This document shows positions 26,230-39,147 of a stretch of 64,000 nt of DNA, in pieces (position 1 is the first letter of the stretch; every line of letters starts with the position of its first letter). The position numbers and the translations under genes were made by a program. Source of the stretch: Absidia repens. Taxonomy: Eukaryota > Mucoromycota > Mucoromycetes > Mucorales > Cunninghamellaceae. The notes under the pieces are model-generated. The model saw only the letters and a program-made list of their open reading frames with translations, was not told the DNA's origin and ran no database searches. The stretch lies in contig MCGE01000005.1 in assembly GCA_002105175.1 (NCBI GenBank), positions 682,001 to 746,000 on the forward strand. The letters are read 5' to 3'.

Positions 26230-26562
26230 GTGGGCAGTAAAAGACAAAGGAGAGGGAAAGGGGGATTTTCCAAATGGTTAATGAAGAAAGAGAAAGGAAA
26301 AATAAAAAAATAAAAAAAAGGAATCATCGAAGCCGAGCGGGCATTTCTTATTTTGGGCAATGAGATGAGCCAGACTGAATTGTATGTAACACACACGCAA
26401 TACGCAGTAGTTAATAGTTCAAAAATATACAACCCTTTTATTTTCAATCAAATAATACATGATATTAAAAAAATGGGGATGGGTAAGGAAGAGGAGTCTT
26501 TTGCATCATCACTATATACAATATACATATAAAAACACTATTTATCTAAACTACACACTATA

Positions 26563-27006
26563 CTAATGAATCACTTGAATGCCAACACTTCTAGCCACAC
26601 CAATAATACTACCACAGATGCTTTCCAGGGACAGATGTTTGAGGTTGGTATCTTGTTGTTTCAACTTTGCGATTTCGTATACGTGCTTTAAGCTGACATT
26701 ACCGACAATTTCCGTTCCAGGTTTTTGAGCCCCCTTGTTGATACCTGCTATCCGCTTCAATAAGAAGGCTGTAGGTGGTGTCTTGGTCACAAAGGAAAAG
26801 GTGCGATCAGGCTTAATGGTAATGACCGTCGGTACAGGTGTGTCAGTGATAACGTGCTTCGTCTTGTCGTTGAATTGTTTACAGAAATCCATTGATTTAA
26901 CACCACGTGCACCCAGGGCAGGACCAACCGGCGGTTGTGGTGAAGCTTTTCCTGCTGATACCAGTAACCGTACAAGTACTTCTGCCGCTTGTTGTTTTTT
27001 GGACAT
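26563..27006 (-). CDS. MRPL19: Mitochondrial ribosomal protein uL11m (L11)
   Basis: Large-subunit protein of the mitochondrial ribosome stalk base, which binds 21S/23S-type rRNA. A single exon, ATG 27006 to stop 26563, gives 147 aa, the usual length of bacterial L11. Bacterial-type features are visible: LVSAGKASPQPPVGPALG near the N-terminus, the MDFCKQFNDKT segment, TFSFVTKTPPTAFLLKR, and the C-terminal RNA-binding part ending ESICGSIIGVARSVGIQV. The sequence is of the bacterial/mitochondrial kind rather than cytosolic L12. An upstream in-frame Met exists but adds only low-complexity residues. The gene is divergent from SPO22/ZIP4 with a 186-bp shared promoter. Confidence 0.93.
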   Translation of the reverse strand: MSKKQQAAEVLVRLLVSAGKASPQPPVGPALGARGVKSMDFCKQFNDKTKHVITDTPVPTVITIKPDRTFSFVTKTPPTAFLLKRIAGINKGAQKPGTEIVGNVSLKHVYEIAKLKQQDTNLKHLSLESICGSIIGVARSVGIQVIH

Positions 27007-27192
27007 GAGAAAAAGATAATGGGAAAAAGAGCGGAAGAAAAGAGAGAAAGGTAAGGAATTGATTGATGTACCAGCCACTGGACCAGTAATTTTCAATCCC
27101 CGCACAATTCACAAAATTGGGACAATCGCTTTTATGCATTTTTACACTCCTTTCTCTGCTACTTATTATGAAAAAAAAAAAAACCATACCCC
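27007..27192. promoter_or_regulatory. Divergent promoter between MRPL19 and SPO22/ZIP4-like genes
   Basis: 186 bp between start codons, AT-rich with poly-A/T near 27170-27183. No specific operator could be assigned. Confidence 0.4.
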
Positions 27193-30100
27193 ATGAAGAT
27201 GTGTCCATTCGTTACTGAACTGAAAGGTAATACTGTACATTGCAATTATATATAAAAAGCATCAAATTTAGAGCCTCTATTTTTTTTTTTTTTTTGATAA
27301 ATCGAACAAATAGTGCTGGTATCTGAATTGCAAACGTTGGTGGCTTTATCTGAACCTGATCAAGTTTTTCCGTTGGCTCAACGTGTTCTTGAAAAAACTG
27401 GTCAACTTGATATATCTATGGATATTGAGGAGGAAGAATTAATAATAATGGAAACTCTTGGTAATCTAAAAAAGAAAAAGAAAAGGTGTATTCAGTTAAT
27501 ATTGACATGATCCTCCTTATCAATTGTGTAGGTGTTAACCTGTGGAATTGTGCGACAACACATTTATTGGAAACCTCATTCATCAACAATTGCATGAATG
27601 AAACACGTGCGACATGTAAATACCATTTATGTATTGACTATATAATATTATACTAATATTTTTGATTTCTAGTATATCATATCGGCTATAGGATGTTGTC
27701 AGAAGCTTATAAATGCATTATGGACAAGGACATTGATGGTAATTAGGCTTTTTATTTTCATTACTATATTGATCTGTCTTTTTTTTTTTTTTACAGTGCT
27801 TTTCCAACTATCAGAAATGGCCATTTTTGCTGGATCTCAGTATACAGCATGTCAGCAATATACTCACGCTAAAGAACTTTTGGAATCGGCAAATCAGGTA
27901 ACATAAGCATCACTTTTCCATTAATGTTTACTTGTCTAAGAACCACATTTTTTAGCATATTCAGAAACTCAGGTTCCAGACATCCACGAACGAAAGACAG
28001 CTATTCCCAACCTCCGAGCAACTCTGTCAATTTCAAACCGACTTGATGATGGCTTTTGTGGAGCTGGTATTAAAGGAAACATGGGGGTAGGAGAGGACTG
28101 ACCATTTCGTTTACTTACTCCCTTTTCGCATTTTAGGCAGCTAGACAAAGTCAATGGAAAGAAGTCCAAGTTCTCCTCCGAAAAATGGATGGTAAACTAC
28201 ATTATTAAAGATTGGTATAGTAATGCTTATTCGCTTTTTTATAGAAACAATGTTTATACAAGCGGAAACACCGAGACAAAAAGTAAGTCATGAACTTTGT
28301 TGCAAGTGATATCCTTCTTATTTCCGTTATCTTCATTATTATATCGTTATAGATTTCCTTGCTGTTTTACTACTACTTTAAAACTGCTACTGAATTTGTT
28401 GACAAAAAAGAATGGGACCATACGCTTCATTGGACTCTCTCCTTTTGTTCAAGTACCAATGATTACCTCCAAATGGAAGAACATGTTTTGGTAAAGTGAT
28501 ATCCGAATGGATTTGTTTTCATGGTTGTCAATGCATTGCTTACCTTTTTTATAAATATATAGACTCGTCTTGCTCAAATTATTTGTAAGTAGTGGGGGGA
28601 GAGGGTGCCTAATGGTCGAGGAGTATCAAACCAGCTATTTATTATTACTATTATTATTATATATAGGCGTCGCTCTTGAAGGAAGAAACAGAGACATACT
28701 GGGTGGTGCTCATACTCACAAGCTCCTTGAAATTGTTGATGGCTGCTTCAAAGTAAGTGGGAAAGAAATTAATAAATATATAGATAACTTACTTTTTTTA
28801 TATGATCCATAGAATTCAAGAACTGCCTTTGAATTTCACTGTGTCAAGCTGATGATATTATTGGCAGGCTCTCAATCTCTCTCATCTCCTTTAGAGCTGG
28901 CTTTTTTGATATGGCGGAAATTCTGGATATTATTACTGAAAAAAATAGTCAACTTTTACGAAGGTATAGTACATGTAGGAAAGCGAATCATAGCACAAAA
29001 ACACAAGCCTAACATATTTTGTTGATTTTTTAGACTGGGCTCCCTTCTCATACGCTTGGCGGAAAAACTAAGGTAAACGAAAGTGAGACAATTGCGGGGG
29101 GGGGATTAAAAATAAAGTGTAAACCAGTAGCTTTATTGCATAGTTTGAATGTATTGGTTGATGGTTTAAATCTATATATTCAGCGGTGCCTTGACTCCCA
29201 AGAATCTTCTCAATCCGATGCACACTTCCAACAGTTATATCTTTTCAAGATTTATATTATCTCTGAATGGATCTTCCGACAAAACGATATGGATGACCAG
29301 CTGCCTCAAAATGAAAGTACTATCAAAATGATATTGGAAGGTAAACTAAATCATATAATACTTATACTTCGGCGATGCTCGAATGATTACTTACATGCTT
29401 GGTTAAAATCTATAGAAATGTATCTTGTTAAAAGTCGACTGACAGATGAAGGCCTTTGGTGCTGTCTGATGGTATGAAGATCACAATGCACATGTATACC
29501 TATACTCATCTGATTATACTGGTTTACTAGATTCTTTGGTCTGTTGGGGACACTTTCTTTGAAGTAAGTGAAAAAATAGACGCATCTGGTGCCTGCATCA
29601 ACATTAATCCCTGGAATACTATTTATTTTATGCTCTAGAAGGAAAAATACTCCTGCGCATTGCCGTGGTACAAGCAAATACGGAGTTTTGGTCTTACATC
29701 GTTGAAAGAGGACATCGATCTCTTGGTTTTGGCAAGGTAATGGAAAGTATAACTCTCTCAGATTAGCTCATACTCACCTTCTTTGTTTTTTTTTGGGGAG
29801 GGTGATATTAGAAAACTTTCTACATGCTGCATTCGTCTAGGTGATCTGAACAACGCTGCAATATATATTGAAACAAGTATTTCTGATTCTGGTGTTACTA
29901 CGACGGCATTGGACTATCTTTTACTGCTGGAAATTACTATTGCTCTCAAGGATTCTGAAAAAGGTAATGACAAAATGGGGAGGAGGGAGGGAAAAGGTCG
30001 CCGTACTAACATGGTCAAATTTATATCCGTAGCTGGCCAATATCTGGATTTGTTATTTCATGCTCAAGGATTTACAACTGAAATATTGATGTCTTCTGCT

Positions 30101-32135
30101 TATCTATGCCACAAGGTACGGAAAAGATAATAACAAAAAAAAAAAAAAAAAAAAAAGCATAGCTACGATGCTAATTCTTATTGCGTTTTTTTTTTTTTTT
30201 ATAGAATGAGAACGGTGAACTGTTGCAAAAAATTCTGGACCACGCTTTTGACATCAGCGGTGAATACATGACTCAAGAGGCATTCAAACTCCATTTGATG
30301 ACACTTTTGAGGTAAAATAAAAAAGCACAAGTGTTGATGAAGTGGTACTGAATATACTCAAACTTTATTTTGCCCCTTTGAACATCCTGTATTTATCTGC
30401 TGGTCTCTCACCAGATGGACTATCCGATTCTGCGTTCACACGAAACCCGGTTCTGACATCAAATCAATGTAAGAAAATGGTACAGCTTGATATTGCAGAC
30501 TATATGACTCTTTTTTTTTGGCTTCTTATCCTTTTTAGTGGACTATTAGTTAACAAAAATGCGATCGTGAAGTATATGGACAAAGGTAGGAGAAAACAAC
30601 GGGTATAAAAATATTAGTTGGGTTCTTACTGATTTTCTTTTCTCGTTTAGCTGCGAGTTATTGTGTCTCGTTGACTGGTGCCATGTCAAGTGAATTGAAA
30701 AATGCGAAAGAGTGGGTTTTACGGACGGGTAGGTATTAAAAATCATATATTGGTATGAATTCACTTTTTTGAATAACTATCCCCATTTACTCACTTGGGT
30801 AGGATGGAACCTTGGACTACAATTTTATGGAATGGATCATGATGCAGAAGGTGCTATGTTATTTGCTGCAACATCAAAGGTAAGAAAAAAAACTAAAATG
30901 ATGAATTATCCAATGTAACCGTTTTTCTCTCTCTTTATGAATATGGACGGTATAACAGATCATCTGCTTGGATATTCATCAAGGTGTATTGGAAAATCAA
31001 TATATGCCCTGTCTCTTTGCATGCATGGTATGTCGACTATATTCACCCTCCTTCAATCAACTGAATGAATCGGAACGGATCACTATGTCCAACGAAATTT
31101 TATCATTGATCAAAAAGTTATCGGACATGCAACCTGAAAAGACATTCGACTCAATTGTTGCACTGATTCAAGTCCAATGTTATGCAACCTTGAACATGTT
31201 TGACAATGCTCTGGATATATTCACGGTAAGTAGGAGAATATGGAAGGGAAAATAGCCATCAACGAAAGTTTTAACAATTTTTTTTCTTTTTTTTGACAAA
31301 ATAGCATTACGGCGAACGACTGGGACAATCGGTAACTCTTCATACCTTGGAAGTGTTCGAACGATTAGCAGGTAACCGTATAACAAAGAAAAAATTTTGA
31401 AAACTAAAATTTTTCATTCTCACGGTAGGAACCATCTTACAATGCGAAACATGTCCTCAAACTGGTAAGTAGATAGATGATTGGTAGGCCAAATCAATCA
31501 ACATGCTGATTTTTTTTTTTGGGGAGCAAATCTAGTTGCGACGCCGATTCTCAAGATGGTCTCATGTGTATTGCAACAGCAGGATGGTCAGGATAATAAA
31601 ATCGTTGAAAAATGGGCAAAATGGAATCGAATGTATGTCTCTTTGGCAATGATCCACCAAAACAAAGAAGAGGTATTCAATTATATTACTCAGTTACTCG
31701 CGTCGCTGTCAAATGCAGATGGTATTCCAGTAAGTAAAAAAAAAAAAGATACGCAAGTCTGTCTTACAGCTGACTCAAAGAAACTTTATTAGTATCCGCA
31801 AAGAGAAATACATTACCTGGTGATCATCACATGGAATGAAGGAATGATTCGATGTCAGTAAGTTCTATACACAGTGTGTCAAACCCAAAAACAATTGCCA
31901 TGCTTTGATTGATTTTTTTTAAAAAATAGCAACTCCGATGCGAATCAAGGCGAACAATGGTGTCGTTTGGCACATGATCTTCTGTCACACTTGGATGCTT
32001 CGCACAATGCAATAAAAGATCAGGTAAATCTAGTAAAAAAAGGAATAATTAATAAAATACCGATAGAACTCACCCTGTATTATTACTCAGATAAATCGGG
32101 CTTTCCGACATCTTGGAAAATCCATTGAAACATGA
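27193..32135 (+). CDS. SPO22: SPO22/ZIP4-family meiotic TPR protein (about 30 exons)
   Basis: Spo22/Zip4/TEX11 proteins are TPR scaffolds of the synaptonemal-complex initiation (ZMM) machinery in meiotic crossing-over. ATG 27193 opens a chain of about 30 short exons with short introns. Exons include 27193-27226, 27314-27460, 27532-27615, 27673-27738, 27797-27897, 27956-28065, 28137-28191, 28245-28282, 28353-28490, 28563-28584, 28667-28752, 29144-29471, 29639-29736, 29812-29963, 30205-30311, 30959-31225, 31536-31729 and 31930-32023, ending 32091-32135 (TGA). Helical TPR-like motifs recur, for example LWNCATTHLL, EWDHTLHWTLSFC, YSCALPWYKQI and LGDLNNAAIYIE. Family-type segments are GWNLGLQFYGMDHDAEGAMLF and, late, REIHYLVIITWNEGM, which matches the conserved WN box near the Zip4 C-terminus. 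The junction inside 28813-28964 is unresolved: the frame changes between the two halves of that exon. Confidence 0.72.
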
Positions 32136-32279
32136 TTCATATTCCCTTGCATAGTTTAGTATTTATACATATTTTTATATATATTTAGATATATATATAT
32201 ATACCAATAAAAACCAAATTCGTTGGAATTGCTTTATATTATATTAGCCTGAATTTTTGAAAACTATATTTTACACAAA

Positions 32280-32530
32280 ATGATGTTGCAACTTTTTAAA
32301 TCGAAAGCTTCCACGTTGCCTACGGGGAGGATGCCAGCGGAAGTCAAACCGCTGGTCATTTTTGTCAGTGGTGCTCTTGGATGTAAGTAAAATGAAAATG
32401 AAAAGTCAAGTTAGCTTTACCAACCTCTTGAATAAAAAATGTAGTGGGCCTTTTCAACTCTTTCCGAAAATTAAGGACTGATCCTGATATCCGCAGTCAT
32501 GCTGCCAGCTATCTCGAACATGATGACTAG
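32280..32530 (+). CDS. B12D/NDUFA4-like small mitochondrial protein
   Basis: I join 32280-32382 and 32445-32530 (62 aa; the ATG is doubled, so 61 is possible). The product has a short N-terminus, then KPLVIFVSGALGLGLF and FRKLRTDPDIR. This matches the B12D / MLRQ (NDUFA4-like) family pattern of one membrane helix followed by a conserved RKL-x-TDPD-R motif. Members sit in the inner mitochondrial membrane, associated with respiratory complexes. The gene starts 144 bp after the SPO22 stop on the same strand, with AATAAA motifs between them. The small size and the single phase-1 intron are typical. Confidence 0.78.
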
Positions 32531-32781
32531 CATACAAATTATTTATTACCATATCTTACTTTTATATATTTGTTTGTCCACAATTAGCTGATAGCTTTGT
32601 TGTTTTGTTGGAATATGGTCGAGATTTTGATTAAATGTATATGAATAAAGTGGGGGTTTTTTTATATAAAGTCTGTTGAACCAACTGCTGGGTTTTAAAA
32701 AATACTCGCGTTAGAACAAAGAAGAAAGGAGGATGTTCAATGTCTTTTTTTTTCACTCTTGCCTTATTTTATTGAATTTAC

Positions 32782-34963
32782 ATGGACGAAAAAGCAGGAA
32801 ACCAAAAAAGCACGGCCAAGGATACTAGTGGTAATGAAAAAAAAATACAGAATGCAAGCTATTAAACTTATTAACCTTTCTTAAAAAAATCGGGTAGGCC
32901 AGTCTCATCAAGATGATCATGACGTCGAACTTCTCCGAGCACATCTTACAACTACCTTATCCGACTCATCAGACACGAAAAAAATCAAATCCTTTGTCAC
33001 TTCTCCTGACTTCGTCAAAGTACTTCAAGCCTGCGGAAGTCCAACTGATGCGTCTGCTAGTGTGCGTGCTGTCTCCTTTATGATCCTTACAAAACTCTTC
33101 AACCCAGGCTCAGGTGCAAATGACAAGGACGCCTCCTCCTCCTCCTCCTCCTCCTCATACCCTATCACCTTTATCATTGAACAGTGTGCTCAGTGTTTCA
33201 GTCATTGTCTCGGTACCGGGAAAAATGTCGACAAACTATTGGCCTACCGAACTTTGCATGCCATCTTCCAAACAAGTGTGACAGTTGGAGCCGCCATTTT
33301 GTGCCAAGAAGGAATTGTAGAAGACATGATGGATGTGGTGGAATTCGAAATCGTGGATGTGCAAGTGGCGATCCTGGAAGTATTAGCAATTGCATCAGCA
33401 GACAAGTCTTGCCGGAAACTGATCATCAAACATGCTAGCACCTGGTTGGCGAAAGTGGCTGCCTCTCGCGACGATGGCAAGACCGACCCTATGCTCAAGG
33501 CTGCCGCTGGAACGACACTTACGAAACTTTCGGCTCAAAATGCTTCCCAACAACAACAGCAACAGAAGGATCAAGGTGATGACGAAAGTGATATAGATGC
33601 TTCTTTAGAACGGGCAATGAAAGGTGTTCATCTCGACAACAACGATCTTATGGAAAACTTGAAAAAGGTCGTTACTTCACAAACAAGCAACTCGTCTATG
33701 ATGCTTACTGCCGTGGAAGGTTTGGCTTACTCTTCTGTGGATCCTGGTGTGAAGGAATCTTTAGCGGACGATGCTACCTTTTTGAAATCTTTAACTGCGC
33801 TTTCTATCAATGCAGCAAGTCGACACAGCAACCCCTTGTTATTTGGTATTGGGACCATCTTGGCAAATATTACCATGTATAGACCTGTGCTTTCCGAACA
33901 ACAACGACAAATGAAGAAACTCCGGGATCTGGCCAATGCGAAGAAATCAGGTGGTGCCAAATCTACGACTGCAGCAGGAGGAGATGATGATGATGAACGG
34001 GAATTGGACAAGGCAGTGGATCGACGGGTGCAAAAAGTGGTGGATCAAGGATGTGCAATGGCGCTGATGGTGCTCTCCAAAAACTCAAGTGTCAATATAC
34101 GCACGATGGCAGCTCAGACTTATTTGAATATGGTGACACCACAATCAGTACGCGGGAAACTATTACAGCAAGGGATTGTCAAAGGACTGGTACCACTTGC
34201 CATTACGGTAGACAAGGAAAACAATTTTCAAGAACCTTACAAAACGACGGCTACACAGGCGTTGGCAAAATTGGCAATCACAACTGATCCGCGATTAGCA
34301 TTTACTGCGGCCCAAATGCTTGATTTGGTGCGACCTCTTTTGACACTATGCAAGGACGATAATCAATTACGGCAATTTGAAGGTTTGATGGCTTTGACGA
34401 ATATGGCTTCTATGGATGATCAAGTACGGTATATGATCGACGGTGCTGATGGTATGGCTGTATTTGAAAATTTGCAACTTTCTTCCAATGACATGGTGCA
34501 ACGGGCAGCAACAGAAATGGTATGCAACATGACATTCTTTGAACCTGTCTTTGAACGATATAGCAATCCATCCTCTCCGGGCGCTCAAAATCGGATTCGT
34601 CTATTGATGATTTTATCGGACCATGAAGATGTGGCAACTCGACGGGCGGCTTCAGGTGCTTTGGCTATACTCGCTAATAGTGCTGATGCTTGTACAATGA
34701 TGACCAAGGTGGACAAGGGGTATGAACGCATTGTACGATTGATTGACGAAAACGAACAGGTGGAGGTGCAGCACCGTGGGATAGAAATTATTCGATGTTT
34801 GGTGAATCATTTTGGCAAACAAGGAGTGGATGATCTGGTAAAGGAACAAGGTGATAGGAAACTGGTTGAGATTGTCAAAAAATGTCAAGTCAATGCGATC
34901 CGCGGTGCAGCTATGGAAGTACTGAAACTATTTGTTGGGCATGGAGTGGAACTGAAGGCATAA
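32782..34963 (+). CDS. UCS-domain myosin co-chaperone (SHE4/Cro1/UNC-45-like)
   Basis: UCS proteins fold and stabilise myosin heads together with Hsp90 and act in actin-dependent transport and cytokinesis. I join 32782-32830 and 32898-34963 (704 aa). The product is an all-helical armadillo-like protein. The C-terminal UCS region shows family-like repeats, for example QRAATEMVCNMTFFEPVFERY, DHEDVATRRAASGALAILA and EVQHRGIEIIRCLVNHF. No TPR domain precedes it, so it is of the fungal She4/Cro1 type rather than animal UNC-45. A Ser run (TCC repeats near 33125-33155), a Q run and two acidic runs are low-complexity loops. Size is close to yeast She4. Confidence 0.85.
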
Positions 34964-35485
34964 TTGACGAATTTTATCAATAAAATCTGGGTTTAGAATT
35001 ATTTTGGTGGCTGGGCGGTCTTTTATTGGAATTTTGTTTGTCCTCCAAGTCTCTCTCCTTTTCTCTTCTTTGTCATCCTACTTCACTTGGTCATTATTAT
35101 CATTTTATCTTTTTTCTTTTTACATTATATCCCTCTCTTCATTTATTTTATTGTTCAATTCATTTGTTTTGCTTTCTTATTCATATACCAAAGTAAAACA
35201 TTTTTTGAATTCAACCCCTCTTCCCCTTCTTTTGACCGCGTAATACGTTTTCGTATTCCCTTATTCGCTCTTTATACGTAGTTACCCTATTATGATTAGG
35301 TCAATCCGATCGATTCAAACGAATACATTTTATTACTTGATTTGAACTCATTCCATTTTGCGAACCAATCTGTATATTACTGCACTCTTGTCTTCACCTT
35401 ATTCTTTAGACTGTATACACTTTTTATTTTTACTTCGTTTGTCATATTCTTTATTATACATATCCATTTTTATCTATAACGAACC
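34964..35485. other. Intergenic: 3' UTR of UCS gene and promoter of UBP3 gene
   Basis: 522 bp. An AATAAA lies just after the stop (about 34979), followed by pyrimidine-rich tracts typical of fungal promoters. No gene. Confidence 0.5.
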
Positions 35486-37951
35486 ATGCCATCAGAAAAG
35501 GTAATACAAAATAAAAAGACAATCGCCAAATACAAAGACCAAATACTTACTGCATAGATTTATTGTTAGCAGGCACTTTCAACACTTCAACCTCAACCTA
35601 CTGTCATCTGTTTTGGTGATATTACTCGGGACGAAATTAACAATGTACTGACGGAGGCTGGTATATCATTGGCCCCGCCAAGCAAAGTAAGTATTTTAGA
35701 CATGCTTTTACGATTTATATGCACTTGTACTGACCATTCTTTATATTTTTTAGACACCTTTTGCAACTGGGATCAGGCGGAGGCGGCGAAGAAAATCGAA
35801 ACCATCAATAGTTTCAAAACTTACCAATATGACATCAACAGATACATCATCACTATCACCTTCTTCAATATCATCATCCTCATCATCGTCTACCTCGTCC
35901 TCGCCCTCATCATCATTATCACCATCACCGGTGGCATCAATATCATCTCAAGCTTCGGCACAACTTTCATCAACTGAATTTAAACCAATGAATGCCGCAG
36001 CCACCTTGAAACAAAATACCTACACAACAACACAGTCCGAAACATTGACTTCAACAGCAATTTCAAAGGTTAAAACAACTCGTACATCCGCTACGACAAC
36101 TACAACAACTACATCTACACCTTCACCTACACCTGCACTTACACCTACACCTGCCAAACCACCAACCAGCTGGGCAGCTCTACTTAAACCAACTGGCGAA
36201 AAGGCAAAATCTCCAGCTACAAATATTTCATCAAAAATTCGCGCGGCTGAACCTGACAATACATCATCTACTGTACCCACCCCAAAGAAATTCACTGGCC
36301 TTGCAGGTAAGCACGTTTTTTTTAAAAAAAAAAAATGTAATGCAATCAAGTCACTTATATTCGTATTACTTCATCTATTCCATTTATTAGATATTATTTA
36401 TCAATATGAACCCACATACAATGTCCCACTTCTTGAACCACGCGGAATGATCAATAATGTCAATACTTGTTTTATGAATGTTGTAAGTACAAAAAATAAA
36501 AAATGACTGAATATATTAATATTTCTCTTTAACTCGGCTTCTCTGTTTTATTTTTCAATTCATAGATACTTCAACCTCTCTCTCATTGTCCTCCCTTCTA
36601 TAATATGGTCAAGACAATCGGTCAGCATGTTGTCCATAGCTTTAAAAGCCAAACTCCGCTCCTCGATTCTTTGTAAGTTGGGAAAAAAGAACAAAAAAGA
36701 TTTATGCAAGCTCATATGGTTCCCGGCACCAACCTTCTGACGTCTCCTTCATCTGAGTAGAATTGAATTTGTCAACGAATTCCGGCCCCAGAACCAAGAT
36801 GGTGAATATGGCGAACCTTTTGTACCTGAATACGTTTATGATGCTCTTCGTGGCCAAAAACGATTTGACTCACTTAGGGTAATAATACCAATAAAATACA
36901 AGTATGATGAACTACTGACGTTTACTTGAGATCTTTTCCTAATCATAGGGTCGACAAGAGGATGCTGAAGAATTCCTGTGCTTTTTATTGGATGGATTAC
37001 ATGAAGAAATGATTGGCGTTTTAAAGGAACAATTGGAAAAACGCGAAGAAGAAGAAAGGAAACGACAAGGTACAAATAAAAGTAAGGAAAATGGCTGGCT
37101 TGAAGTTGGTCACAAGAACAAAACGGCGACTTTACGAACGGTAAGAAAAATAAGTAAAAAAGAAACAGAGAATGAGGGAATCGAGGAAAACTGGTGTATG
37201 AATAGAAAAGCGCAAGAACTATATGCTGATCCGTCTGTTTATACTTTTGCTCGGATATCTAGGCTGGATTCGAGGACTCACCTATCAAAAAGCTGTTTGG
37301 TGGTACTGGAAGATCTGTCTTGCGATGCCCTGGTGCAAAGGATTCTGTCACTGTGGAACCTTATCAGTCATTGCCTTTGGATATTCAACCTGAAAGTGTA
37401 CACTCGATTGAAGACGCCATTCGTAACATGACCTTGCCTGAAACAATGCATGATTATATGTCGCCAAACGGTGTCCGGGTGGATGCAACAAAGCAAGTAT
37501 ATCTCGAAAACCTCCCACCTGTGCTGATCTTACATATAAAGCGATTTGTCTTTGATAACGTTGGTGGTGTCCAAAAACTTCGAAAACAAGTGCATTACTC
37601 ATCCAAAATGACAATTCAGCAAGGTATGTCAATAATTGATCAAATAATAAACCTCAAATATATACTTACTAATACATTCTTTGTACTCTAATGTTAGACT
37701 GGATGGCACGGCCTTCTCCATCAATCACCTATCAATTATTTGGTGTTGTATATCATCATGGAAATTCTGCTGGTGGTGGCCATTATACTTGCGATATCAG
37801 ACGACAGAATGGCGAATGGCTACATATCAATGATACAACGATTGTCCCGGTAAAGGAGGAAGACATCTTGGTGTCCGAACAAAATACCCAAACATCTGAA
37901 AAGAATCAAGCGGATCAAACGGCCTACATCTTGTTTTACATGAAATGTTAG
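35486..37951 (+). CDS. UBP3: Ubiquitin carboxyl-terminal hydrolase, USP10/UBP3 type
   Basis: Cysteine deubiquitinase. In yeast Ubp3 (with Bre5) acts on COPII/COPI coat proteins, ribophagy and stress granules. Exons: 35486-35500, 35573-35686, 35754-36306, 36391-36482, 36566-36672, 36761-36878, 36949-37140, 37263-37623 and 37698-37951 (601 aa, phases consistent). A long S/T/P-rich disordered N-terminus precedes the USP domain (from about residue 228). The Cys box is RGMINNVNTCFMNVILQPL with Cys about 254. The QEDAEEFLCFLLDGLHEE box and the His box GGHYTCDIRR with downstream WLHINDT are present. One oddity is that the Gly usually found before NTC is Val, while the Cys, His and Asp/Asn residues are kept. 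A Zn ribbon is not evident. USP10/Ubp3 assignment rests on domain layout. Confidence 0.88.
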
Positions 37952-38430
37952 AATAGTTTAGTCACACACACTCTCCTCGTTTTTACTCCAATACTTGAGC
38001 TATTACTATAGTTATCCCTCATTTTATTTTTATTTTTTATCTTAGTATGTACTTGGTTTAGGCCTTTTTTTTTAACATTTTCCAATTTTTTATCTTCAAT
38101 ATCTATTTATGTTTATTTTATATAAAATCAATAAAAATAAAAATAAAGTAAAAAAAATATTGCCATTCTTATGTCTTATGCCTTTAATGTTTTGGGATAA
38201 TGGGTTGTTTATAGGGCGCCGAAGCACACACACACACACACATTGAGATACACAAAGACACAATACACACAGTGAAAATAGGATTTGATACAACCAAAGC
38301 GGTTTTTTATTTGTAAATAAAGCCTATATAACTTCAAAATATAAATAGGATTTTCTATGTAGATAAGAATAAAAGAATGATGGGAGGGGAATTTTAAACA
38401 TACTATGTAACTGAGCTAAACTAAAACAAT

Positions 38431-39147
38431 CTATTTGGAGACAACATAGCCAGTACCCTTGTAGCCTTCGGAAGAGATACCAGAGATAGGGTTGGAGTTT
38501 TGGCTCTTGAGGTATTCGTTGGTAGCGGCTTCCCATTCCTTGTTGACAGTCATAGGGGTTTCCTTACCTATATAGCATAATTAAAACAAATTGTTCATTT
38601 AGTATAAAAGAACAAAAACCTCTCATATTCTCAGATTTGTGCAGTAATGGGTCATGCTCTTCTCCTCCCCCCCGTCTAACTCTATCAATATCCTATTGTT
38701 CCTAAATTATTTACCTTGAGAGCGGATGAAGGCGAAGAGAGCACCAGATACAGCAATGACAGCAAGAGTGCCACCAATCACCTTGGAAGTGTGGTTAGGA
38801 CCGGTCAAAGGTTCACGGGGACCATGAGGACCGAAGGCGATGTAGTCTACAGCGAAGTCGAACTTTGTTAGTAGTTGAATTCCATATATCGAATATATAA
38901 CAATAAATAAAGAAATAAAAAAAATAAATAGAAAATAAAACTTACAGGCAGCTTTCTTTTCGTCAGTGGAGATCACCTTCCAGTCACCCTTTTGCACTTC
39001 TTCGAGTTGTTTGGCGATGGTGTTTTGTTCGGCAGTGGACAAAGTCTTCCAGCGACCTTCCAAGTTTTGGACGGCAACGGTAGAAGCATTACGACGGCCT
39101 AAAGCACGAGTAGCTTGTTGTTGAGTACGAAGAGTAGCACGGAACAT
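38431..39147 (-). CDS. COX5: Cytochrome c oxidase subunit 5 (COX IV family)
   Basis: Nuclear-encoded subunit of respiratory complex IV in the inner mitochondrial membrane. Exons on the minus strand: 39147-38946, 38846-38715 and 38567-38431 (156 aa). A presequence rich in R/T/Q (MFRATLRTQQQATRALGRRN) precedes the mature domain. Conserved segments are LEGRWKTLSTAEQ, DWKVISTDEKKAAYYIAFG, GPHGPREPL, one membrane helix (GGTLAVIAVSGALFAFI), and the C-terminal MTVNKEWEAATNEYLKSQ...GISSEGYKGTGYV. The length is near yeast Cox5 (about 153). Convergent with UBP3; a (CA)n run lies between them near 38225. Confidence 0.95.

Noticed and set aside
27193..32135. Calling the SPO22/ZIP4-like gene a pseudogene because of one frame conflict
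   Set aside because: Some 30 other exons join cleanly. A second apparent conflict (near 29040-29150) disappeared when the acceptor at 29143 was used, so an intron explanation is likely for the remaining one.
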